From contig JBBDXA010000245.1 of the NCBI GenBank assembly GCA_040902585.1, forward strand, positions 1-11,828: a DNA stretch of 11,828 bases, in the 5' to 3' direction. The notes beneath the pieces were generated by a model, which did not search any database, was not told the origin of the DNA, and was given only the letters and a program-made list of their open reading frames with translations. Numbering within the stretch: position 1 is the first letter of the stretch; the number at the start of each line of letters is the position of its first letter. The DNA comes from JBBDXA01 sp040902585. GTDB taxonomy: Bacteria; Planctomycetota; Phycisphaerae; Phycisphaerales; Phycisphaeraceae. A program made the translations under genes and the position numbers. This document shows, piece by piece, positions 1 through 5,536 of the stretch.

Positions 1-1630
1 GAAGCCGCAGTAGCGGATCGCGCGGGCCTGCTGCCGCCAGACTGCTGTTGACCACCCACGCAAACGGTTCGATGCCGGCGCGGCGAAGGTCCTCCTGCAA
101 CTCGCTGGCCTCGAGCACCGGCGTCGTCTCCGCCAGCGTCACGATCACCACGCGCGTCCGCTGCGTATCCTGCAATCGCATCATCGGCGTCGTGACTTTG
201 CCCGCTTTGTCGGATAGATTGCGGAGCACATCACGGTGATACGCACCGGTCGCATCCAGCAGCAGGAGCGTGTGGCCCGTCGGGGCTGTGTCCATCACCA
301 CGAACTTTTTGCCTGACTCCTGAATCACGCGGGAGAACGCACTGAACACCGCCACCTCTTCCGTGCAGGGCGAGCGAAGATCTTCCTCCAGCAGCGCCCG
401 GCCTGCCGCGTCGAGATTCTTGCCCTTGAGTTCCATGACATGGGCGCGATAGGCTTCCGTCTCGGCGCGCGGGTCGATGCGGCTCACCTTCAGATGCGGC
501 AAGTCGCCATGCACCGCCTGCGCCACATGGGCGGCCGGGTCGGTGGTGGTGAGCAATACTTCGTGGCCGCGATCGGCCAGTTCCACTGCGATGGCCGCCG
601 CGACGGTGGTCTTGCCCACGCCGCCTTTGCCCATCACCATGATCAAGCCGTGGCCCGAAGCTGCGGCTTCATCGATCAGCGCGGAGAGGCCGGGCAGATC
701 GGCAGATGACATTGATGTTGAGGCGTTTGCATGAACGACAGCGAGTGGATCATCACGAAGAAAGGAGCGCAGTGCCGCGATGCCCACGACATTGAACGCC
801 CGCAGCGGTTCCGTATCACGCGGCAGCGACTTCAGCGCTGCCGGCATATCTTCAAGTGCCCGCTCCTGACGCGAGCGCATGGCGATCGCCAGTGGATCAT
901 CGCTTGAACCTGCGGGCAGCAGACCATTGACAATCAACCGCTGGCTTGCGAGACCCAGTGTTGCCAGTTCGCTGGAGCTGCGCGCTGCTTCGGTCAGTGA
1001 TCCACTCTCGGGCCGGGTCACGAGGATCACCACCGTCTTCGCTGGATCGGATAGTGCTTCGACGGCTTGTTGATATTGATGCTGCTGGGCCTTGAGCCCC
1101 GAGAGCGGGCCGAGGCACGACGCGCCGTGTTCATTGGTTTCGATGAAGCCGCTCCACGCCGAAGGCAGCGTGAGCAGGCGCAGCGTGTGGCCGGTGGGCG
1201 CGGTGTCGAAGATGATGTGATCGTAAGTCGCGGCATGCTCAGCGGAGGTGAGGATGCGTGTGAACTCATCGAACGCCGCGATCTCGATCGTGCAGGCGCC
1301 GGAGAGTTGTTCCGTCATGCCGGTGACGACCTCCTCGGGCAGGATGCCGCGCACCGGGCCGACGACGCGCTCCCTGTAAGCGGCGGCGGCGGCATTGGGG
1401 TTGACGTTGAGCACATCAAGCCCCGGCACCTGCGGAATCGCCAGCGGTTCACTGCTGACATTGACGCCAAACACATGCCCGAGATTCGAGGCAGGATCGG
1501 TGCTCACGAGCAGGACGCGCTGGCCCTCATCCGCCCAGCGCACCGCGGTGGCGCAGGCGAGTGACGTTTTTCCAACGCCGCCTTTGCCGGTGAAGAACAC
1601 GTACCGGGGCGATTCGGTGAGGAATTGCAT
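1..1630 (-). CDS. arsA: ArsA arsenite pump-driving ATPase (C-terminus cut by window edge)
   Basis: Cytosolic ATPase that powers arsenite/antimonite export by binding an ArsB-type permease and taking As(III) from ArsD. The reading frame is open from the start codon to base 1 with no stop. Two homologous nucleotide-binding halves are visible. Numbered from the chosen start, the first P-loop GKGGVGKT is at about residues 15-22 and the second at about 334-341. Each half has the DTAPTGHT signature of the ArsA/GET3 family (about 142 and 447). The three metal-site cysteines known from plasmid R773 ArsA are present in SGAC, GASC and RSPC. Starting at MQFL (1630) numbers them 113, 172 and 422, exactly as in R773, and gives the family-typical N-terminus, so I prefer it to the in-frame ATG at 1642. 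Neither start has a clear Shine-Dalgarno. About 543 residues are seen; the family is near 583, so roughly 40 are missing to the left. It follows arsD by about 55 bp and is probably co-transcribed with it. Confidence 0.96.
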   Translation of the reverse strand, partial: MQFLTESPRYVFFTGKGGVGKTSLACATAVRWADEGQRVLLVSTDPASNLGHVFGVNVSSEPLAIPQVPGLDVLNVNPNAAAAAYRERVVGPVRGILPEEVVTGMTEQLSGACTIEIAAFDEFTRILTSAEHAATYDHIIFDTAPTGHTLRLLTLPSAWSGFIETNEHGASCLGPLSGLKAQQHQYQQAVEALSDPAKTVVILVTRPESGSLTEAARSSSELATLGLASQRLIVNGLLPAGSSDDPLAIAMRSRQERALEDMPAALKSLPRDTEPLRAFNVVGIAALRSFLRDDPLAVVHANASTSMSSADLPGLSALIDEAAASGHGLIMVMGKGGVGKTTVAAAIAVELADRGHEVLLTTTDPAAHVAQAVHGDLPHLKVSRIDPRAETEAYRAHVMELKGKNLDAAGRALLEEDLRSPCTEEVAVFSAFSRVIQESGKKFVVMDTAPTGHTLLLLDATGAYHRDVLRNLSDKAGKVTTPMMRLQDTQRTRVVIVTLAETTPVLEASELQEDLRRAGIEPFAWVVNSSLAAAGPRDPLLRL

Positions 1631-1685
1631 GAGCGAATCCATTCTGTGAAAGGCAGTCGAATCGAGAGAGGCCGGTCGATGCGAT

Positions 1686-2093
1686 TCAGCAGCAGCCGGT
1701 GGGACCGCAGCACGACCCGCCTGTCTTGGCCTTGTCCGTTGTGGCGACCGTCAACGCCACATCGGCATGCCGTTCCCTCAACTCCTTCGCGTCGAGCTCA
1801 ACGAACGCCGCCAGTTCCGATCGGCTGGGATAACGGGCCTGCGACACCAGCTCGCCATCCACCACCACGACGGGCAGCCCTTTGCCATGCGTCTGCACGA
1901 CAATCTGCCTCACGCCTTCGTGCTTCACAAACGCCATCGGCTCCTGCGACAGGTTGAAGCGCTGCACCTGCACCCCCTGGCCGCGCAGCCAGTCGAGGTC
2001 GGCAGCGAACTGCACCAGCTTCGGGTCCACATCGGTGCCGCAAAGGCCAGTCGAGCAGCACATCGCGGGATCAAACACTTCGAGTCGTTTCAT
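1686..2093 (-). CDS. arsD: ArsD arsenite metallochaperone
   Basis: Delivers As(III)/Sb(III) to ArsA and raises its affinity for arsenite; also described in the family as a weak repressor of ars operons. The 135-residue protein opens with the diagnostic motif DPAMCCSTGLCGTDVD, giving Cys12, Cys13 and Cys18, the trio needed for transfer to ArsA. The thioredoxin-like fold region continues with FNLSQEPMAFV and the GLPVVVVDG strand. The C-terminus carries two vicinal cysteine pairs (Cys128-129 and Cys134-135), as in R773 ArsD. The start has a strong Shine-Dalgarno (GGAGG at 2100-2104, 6 nt spacing). It is the first gene of the minus-strand arm, directly behind operator 1, and is followed by arsA, its functional partner. 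The middle of the protein differs from R773, but all metal-binding residues are intact, so it should be active. Confidence 0.96.
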   Translation of the reverse strand: MKRLEVFDPAMCCSTGLCGTDVDPKLVQFAADLDWLRGQGVQVQRFNLSQEPMAFVKHEGVRQIVVQTHGKGLPVVVVDGELVSQARYPSRSELAAFVELDAKELRERHADVALTVATTDKAKTGGSCCGPTGCC

Positions 2094-2121
2094 GGGACAC
2101 CTCCATCGCGTAGAATGTCAC

Positions 2122-2137
2122 TTCGTCATTCAACGAA
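2122..2137. promoter_or_regulatory. ArsR operator 1 (arsDA side)
   Basis: The inverted repeat TTCGT-N6-ACGAA (TTCGTCATTCAACGAA) starts 28 bp upstream of the arsD start and abuts the -10 box of the arsDA promoter. It is nearly identical to operator 2, differing only in the six-base spacer at three positions. ArsR/SmtB repressors bind such imperfect dyads as dimers and release them on binding As(III). Assignment to this ArsR is inferred from position and duplication. Confidence 0.7.
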
Positions 2138-2165
2138 TTATTGCAGACAGGACTGCCCAAGACAA
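2137..2165 (-). promoter_or_regulatory. sigma70-like promoter of arsDA
   Basis: Read on the minus strand, a -35 box TTGTCT (2160-2165, 4 of 6 consensus) and a -10 box AATAAT (2137-2142, 5 of 6) are separated by exactly 17 bp. The -10 overlaps the edge of operator 1, so a repressor bound there would block the start site. Inferred from sequence only. Confidence 0.6.
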
Positions 2166-2192
2166 GTCGGAGTTTCCCCGATCCCGATTTGC

Positions 2193-2221
2193 TTGCCCGC
2201 CCTGCCGCTGACCGTTACGAT
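2193..2221 (+). promoter_or_regulatory. sigma70-like promoter of arsR-CDF-arsC
   Basis: A -35 box TTGCCC (2193-2198, 4 of 6) and a -10 box TACGAT (2216-2221, 4 of 6) with 17 bp spacing face arsR. Operator 2 begins 4 bp after the -10, covering the likely start site. This mirrors the arrangement on the opposite arm, which is the main reason to believe these weak matches. Confidence 0.5.
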
Positions 2222-2224
2222 CAA

Positions 2225-2240
2225 TTCGTCAATAAACGAA
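2225..2240. promoter_or_regulatory. ArsR operator 2 (arsR side, autoregulation)
   Basis: The inverted repeat TTCGTCAATAAACGAA has the same half-sites and spacing as operator 1. It ends 13 bp before the arsR ATG and lies just downstream of the -10 box of the rightward promoter. This position would give autorepression of arsR and co-control of the CDF gene and arsC. Confidence 0.7.
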
Positions 2241-2253
2241 GTAGGCGGCCCCC

Positions 2254-2709
2254 ATGAAAACGATTCTCACCCTTGCCCGCGCGCTCAGCGACGAATCCCG
2301 CATCCGCGCGGTCATGATGCTTCGCGATGGCGAGCTTTGCGTCTGCCAGATCATCGAAGCTCTGAAACTGGCCCCGGCGACCGTGTCCAAGCACATGTCG
2401 ATTTTGCATGAAGCCGGCCTCGTCGAACGGCACAAGCGCGGGAAGTGGGCGTACTACCAACTCGTTCGACGAGGAGCCCCGCCCGCGGTGCGGCAGGCAC
2501 TGCGGTGGCTCTTTGGCACGCTCGAAGCCGACACGCAGGTGGCCCGCGATCAAAAGACGCTCTGCTGTGTGCGCGGGACCGACCCCTCCGATCTGACGGG
2601 TTGCTACAGCACCACCTCGCGCTCATGGAGCACCACCGCCGCTGCTTCACGCAAGCGATCAAAGTCCGGCGGCAAGCAGCAACGCAACATTTCCAAGCGG
2701 CGCAAGTGA
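2254..2709 (+). CDS. arsR: ArsR/SmtB family arsenic-responsive repressor
   Basis: Winged-helix repressor that leaves its operator on binding As(III)/Sb(III). The N-terminal 85 residues carry the family fold. The metal motif ELCVCQII gives Cys29 and Cys31, equivalent to the first two cysteines of the E. coli-type ELCVCDLC site; the third is Ile here. The recognition helix APATVSKHMSILHEAGLVERHKRG follows at about 40-63, then the wing with KWAYYQL. A conserved-looking tail has vicinal Cys104-Cys105 and a CY at 117-118. Beyond that the protein runs for about 33 Ser/Lys/Arg-rich residues of low complexity, unusual for the family. This could be a real basic extension or the result of a late frameshift. 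The ribosome site is weak (AGGCGG at 2243-2248). It is the first gene of the rightward arm, 40 bp before the CDF gene. Confidence 0.92.
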   Translation: MKTILTLARALSDESRIRAVMMLRDGELCVCQIIEALKLAPATVSKHMSILHEAGLVERHKRGKWAYYQLVRRGAPPAVRQALRWLFGTLEADTQVARDQKTLCCVRGTDPSDLTGCYSTTSRSWSTTAAASRKRSKSGGKQQRNISKRRK

Positions 2710-2748
2710 TCAAGATGAGCACAATGAAAATGCAATCACAGTAGCATC

Positions 2749-3681
2749 ATGCCTGTCGGATCGGACACCGCCGTGCATTCACCATCCCACCAACACACCC
2801 ACGATCTCGATGCCCGCAACGCCGCCAATCGCAGGCGCTTGCTGGCCACCCTCGCCTTGGCTGCAACCTATATGGTGGTCGAGTTCGTTGCCGGCATCCT
2901 TTCCAATTCGCTGGCCCTGCTCGCCGATGCCGGGCATATGCTCTCGGATGTGGCGGCACTCGCTTTGAGTCTGTTCGCCAGTTGGTACGCTCATCGGCCG
3001 CCGCCCATCCACCGAACCTACGGCAACTATCGTGCCGAGATTCTCGCGGCGATGGTCAACGGCGCAGCCCTCATCGCCATCGCCATCCTGATCTTCATCG
3101 AAGCCTACGAACGTCTCGCCGATCCGCCTCAGGTGCGCGGCGCTCTCATGATGGGGGTGGCCGTCGGCGGCTTGCTCGTCAATCTCGCAGGCCTTTGGAT
3201 TCTGCATGGAGGACGGCAGGGCAATCTCAACATGCGCGGCGCCTGGCTTCACGTGCTGACTGACGCCATGGGCAGTGTCGGCGCGATCGCCGCTGCACTT
3301 CTGATCTGGTTGTTCGGCTGGCTCTGGGCTGATCCTGTCACTTCCATCCTCATTGGATTGCTTGTGATCTACTCGTCCTGGCGCTTGCTTGCGGAATCCA
3401 TCTCGGTGCTGATGAACAACGCGCCCATGGGCATGAATGTCAGCGAGGTTCGTGCCGCCATCAGCGCGGAGCCAGGCGTGGAGAGTGTCCATGACCTGCA
3501 CCTATGGACAATCGCCAATGGTCTCGAAGGCCTGTCGGCTCATGTCGTGCTCCAGCAAGACGCGGTTTGGGCAACGGTTCTCGCACGTATCCGCGAGATG
3601 ATCCACGATCGCTTCGGCATTGACCACACCACGATTCAGGTGGAACCCATGGGTCTCAAGGAGCATCCCGTGGCGATCTGA
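2749..3681 (+). CDS. CzcD/ZitB-type cation diffusion facilitator (Zn/Cd/Co efflux)
   Basis: Inner-membrane proton-coupled exporter of divalent metal ions. The 310-residue protein has a His-rich cytoplasmic N-terminus (His10, 14, 16, 18) and six hydrophobic segments. The two transport-site motifs are HMLSD in helix 2 (His63/Asp67) and HVLTD in helix 5 (His168/Asp172). This His-Asp/His-Asp set is typical of zinc/cadmium CDFs of the CzcD-ZitB group. The C-terminal ferredoxin-like domain contains the family motif HDLHLWT (about 248-254). Length matches the family. No clear Shine-Dalgarno precedes the ATG at 2749, suggesting translation coupled to arsR upstream. It sits between arsR and arsC, three bases before the arsC open frame, so it is probably induced by arsenic. 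CDFs are not known arsenite exporters, so its role here is more likely co-resistance to zinc or cadmium. Confidence 0.93.
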   Translation: MPVGSDTAVHSPSHQHTHDLDARNAANRRRLLATLALAATYMVVEFVAGILSNSLALLADAGHMLSDVAALALSLFASWYAHRPPPIHRTYGNYRAEILAAMVNGAALIAIAILIFIEAYERLADPPQVRGALMMGVAVGGLLVNLAGLWILHGGRQGNLNMRGAWLHVLTDAMGSVGAIAAALLIWLFGWLWADPVTSILIGLLVIYSSWRLLAESISVLMNNAPMGMNVSEVRAAISAEPGVESVHDLHLWTIANGLEGLSAHVVLQQDAVWATVLARIREMIHDRFGIDHTTIQVEPMGLKEHPVAI

Positions 3682-3753
3682 GTCATGGCGAGCCGGCTTG
3701 ATTTCGTGCCTAGCAACCTTGTTTATTTGTTTTGCCAACACGAGGAAATTGAA

Positions 3754-4155
3754 GTGAACGACAATGAACTCAAGCGTCTACTGTTCGTCTGTGTGGAAAA
3801 TTCCAACCGCAGCCAAATGGCACAGGCGTTTGCACGTATCCACGGAGGTGATGGCGTCGAGGCCTACAGTGCCGGTTCTCGTCCCTCGGGAAAGGTCAAT
3901 CCCAAGGCGATCGAAGCGATGCGGGAGCTGGGCTACGATCTGGCAGCACACACGTCCAAGGCAGTCACGGATCTGCCCGTTCTGAGTTTTGACGCCGTCG
4001 TCACCATGGGATGCGGCGACGCATGTCCTGCCGTCCCGGCCAAACTGAGGGAAGATTGGCAGATTCCCGATCCGCGTGAGATGCAGCCGCAGGAGTTTCG
4101 GAAGGTGCGCGACCTCATCAGCGAGAAAGTCCGAGACCTTATTCGACGAGTCTGA
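3754..4155 (+). CDS. arsC: ArsC arsenate reductase, low-molecular-weight phosphatase type
   Basis: Reduces arsenate to arsenite for export, using thioredoxin (or a related thiol) to reset its cysteines. From the GTG start the 133-residue protein has the phosphatase P-loop CVENSNR (CX5R, Cys13 to Arg19) followed by SQMA. The redox cysteines in MGCGDACP (Cys87, Cys91) correspond to the Cys82/Cys89 pair of S. aureus pI258 ArsC, though spaced more closely. The general acid lies in IPDP (Asp106). GTG 3754 is chosen over the upstream ATG 3685 because GAGGA (3742-3746) sits 7 nt before it, and the 23 extra residues from 3685 are not family-like. The P-loop has Asn where CTGNSCRS-type enzymes have Cys. 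The gene is the last of the arsR arm and supplies substrate to the ArsA pump. Confidence 0.93.
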   Translation: MNDNELKRLLFVCVENSNRSQMAQAFARIHGGDGVEAYSAGSRPSGKVNPKAIEAMRELGYDLAAHTSKAVTDLPVLSFDAVVTMGCGDACPAVPAKLREDWQIPDPREMQPQEFRKVRDLISEKVRDLIRRV

Positions 4156-4157
4156 GG

Positions 4158-4175
4158 GAGTTCGCGCGCGAACTC
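4158..4175. terminator. perfect 18-bp palindrome 3 bp after arsC, possible terminator
   Basis: GAGTTCGCG followed by its exact complement CGCGAACTC begins two bases after the arsC stop codon. The RNA would form a G/C-rich hairpin that could end the arsR-CDF-arsC transcript or protect its 3' end. There is no T-run on either side, so classic rho-independent termination is doubtful. Confidence 0.4.
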
Positions 4176-4221
4176 GAAAAGTCGCACCCCGATAATCCCC
4201 CTTCAGGGTTGGTTAACAATA

Positions 4222-4308
4222 TCAAGTGTCAAGTTGCTCAATGACGGGTTTGGAACAGGGAAGGAGCACGGCGCTGTCGTACACGGCTCGCATGCGAGAA
4301 TCCGTCAT
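4222..4308 (-). pseudogene. truncated PIN-like toxin remnant (28 codons)
   Basis: An ATG overlaps the antitoxin stop in an ATGA arrangement, typical of translationally coupled toxin-antitoxin pairs. The 28 residues begin MTDSRMRAVYDSAVLL, which looks like the first strand and first catalytic Asp of a PIN-domain ribonuclease (VapC-like: RAVYD then hydrophobic residues). After this the frame turns unfamiliar and stops. Intact PIN toxins are about 120-150 residues, and no continuation is seen in any frame before the arsC end. It cannot be a working nuclease. The family call rests on a short match plus the context. Confidence 0.45.
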
Positions 4309-4563
4309 GCCGACTTGCGATGGCGATCGCGCCGGACCGCATCGCGGGCTTCATTAAGAATGGTTGTGAGCTCGTCATCGAATGCGCCGGGAAGCGTCCA
4401 CAGCGCCAGCGATGGGCTCTGTTATTTCCACCAGCGACAAAGATGCTTGCAACTTCTTCGAATTGAGCTGTTCGACATATTGGCCGATATCCTTGCCCTC
4501 GGCGCGAGCGCGCTGTCTGTGTCGGTCCTCGGCATCGGATGGAATTGAAATCGTGAGCACCAT
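4305..4563 (-). pseudogene. frameshifted antitoxin-like gene (VapB-like partner of PIN remnant)
   Basis: The frame from ATG 4563 encodes MVLTISIPSDAEDRHRQRAR and continues with an AEGKDIGQYVEQL helix, the look of a small ribbon-helix-helix-type antitoxin, but stops after 62 residues at 4375. Removing one base from the GGG run at 4389-4391 (CCC on the coding strand) joins DAS directly to GAFDDELTTILNEARDAVRR in the next frame. This gives an 85-residue protein ending at TGA 4305-4307, overlapping the toxin start. The distance from start to this stop is 259 bases, one more than a multiple of three, consistent with a single insertion. It could be a real lesion or an assembly error; the truncated partner favours real decay. 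Confidence 0.6.
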
Positions 4564-5098
4564 ATCTCGATTTCAGCATCAATTCGAGTGAAACGAAAAT
4601 GAATCCTGAGGAACGGCGCCCACGCTGATCCGAATGGGAAGGCCGACTTCACCGGAAGCCGTGCCCCGGCGTGACCGGCATCGTCGCTCGAAGTTCGTAG
4701 ACGAACTGCTTCACAGATCACACATGGCCTGACATCAACATCGCTCGGTATTCCGCGTATCGACGGCGGGTCCGGTGGAATGAGGCAAGCGCCGTAGATT
4801 TCACACCCCAGCGTACCCTATTCGGTGACGGCCGCGGGCGCTCCACAGAAGCGGACTGCACGCGGTGGGCGTTAACGTCATGCACCCGCCGGTTAAGAGG
4901 AAGGGGCTACCCATTCTCCCGATTCGGGTTCGTTGCAAGGCAACTCTCGCGACATTGAAAGACCGGGCGACTTCCGGGGTCAAACCCCGACGAGTGCGAA
5001 GAAAGGGGCGTTTTCAAGCAAATAGTGAAGGATAACGAAGCGAATCGTTGTGTTCGGTTAGGAGGCCGCAGGGTACACTCTAACAGATACCAAAAAGT
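4564..5098. other. gene-free stretch with clustered small hairpins
   Basis: I see no open frame with convincing protein character here. It contains a perfect 7-2-7 inverted repeat at 4692-4707 (AGTTCGT, AG, ACGAACT). Three small perfect hairpins lie close together: 4918-4928 (CCCG-ATT-CGGG), 4932-4944 (GTTGC-AAG-GCAAC) and 4975-4989 (CGGGGT-CAA-ACCCCG). These may mark a structured RNA or the decayed edge of a mobile element. No integrase, insertion-sequence end or tRNA 3'-end duplication was found. Confidence 0.4.
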
Positions 5099-5125
5099 GA
5101 AGGCCAGCCTAAGTGGCTGACCTTC
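5086..5125 (-). terminator. rho-independent terminator of tRNA-fMet
   Basis: On the minus strand, 13 bases beyond the tRNA 3' end, an 11-bp stem with one mismatch (GAAGGTCAGCC against GGCTGGCCTTC, loop of five) is followed within three bases by a run of five T. Position and orientation fit a terminator for the single-gene tRNA transcript. Confidence 0.7.
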
Positions 5126-5138
5126 AACGAGTTAGAAG

Positions 5139-5212
<74 letters not shown>

Positions 5213-5225
5213 ATTGAGGTTCAGC

Positions 5226-5253
5226 ATTCTAGAAAGCTGCCGGTCGCTGTCAA
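5226..5253 (-). promoter_or_regulatory. strong sigma70 promoter of tRNA-fMet
   Basis: On the minus strand, a perfect -35 box TTGACA (5248-5253) and a -10 box TAGAAT (5226-5231, 5 of 6) are separated by 16 bp. The -10 ends 13 bp before the first tRNA base, giving a short 5' leader. This is the best promoter match in the window. Confidence 0.8.
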
Positions 5254-5536
5254 ACGCGCCATCAGATGAACGAGCGAATGTTCCAGGTCGGCATCGAAGA
5301 GCGCTCGGCAAGCGAGGGTTCGACGAAAGTCCGTGAGTGCATCGGTATGACTGCACTTTACCGCAGTCAGTTCACTGCACATCCACCAACGCGCTCGAAC
5401 GTACCCCCCTTCGCTCCAATCCTCAAAACCACCTGAAAACCAGAGCCATTCGACTCCGCTATCGCTGCCCGCCAATCGCGGCATGCACTTTGTTTTCTCT
5501 AGGGAATCGGAATCACTCCAACCCGCGAGGACACAC
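5254..5536. other. intergenic region upstream of the large membrane protein gene
   Basis: No convincing gene or sigma70 promoter is seen facing the downstream gene. Two small overlapping inverted repeats occur at 5336-5357 (AGTGCA/TGCACT) and 5349-5368 (GACTGC/GCAGTC), which could form alternative hairpins in a leader transcript. Open frames here have no protein-like character. Confidence 0.35.

Noticed and set aside
1067..1564. 165-codon open frame on the plus strand
   Set aside because: Antisense to arsA, whose frame is fully supported by P-loops, cysteines and family motifs.
2779..3501. 240-codon open frame on the minus strand
   Set aside because: Antisense to the CDF transporter; composition is that of an antisense shadow.
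3685..3753. N-terminal extension of arsC from ATG 3685
   Set aside because: The extra 23 residues are not family-like and lack a ribosome site, while GTG 3754 has GAGGA at good spacing.
4801..4983. 60-codon minus-strand open frame in the gene-free stretch
   Set aside because: No recognisable domain, no ribosome site, and it runs across small hairpins; it is better explained as non-coding.
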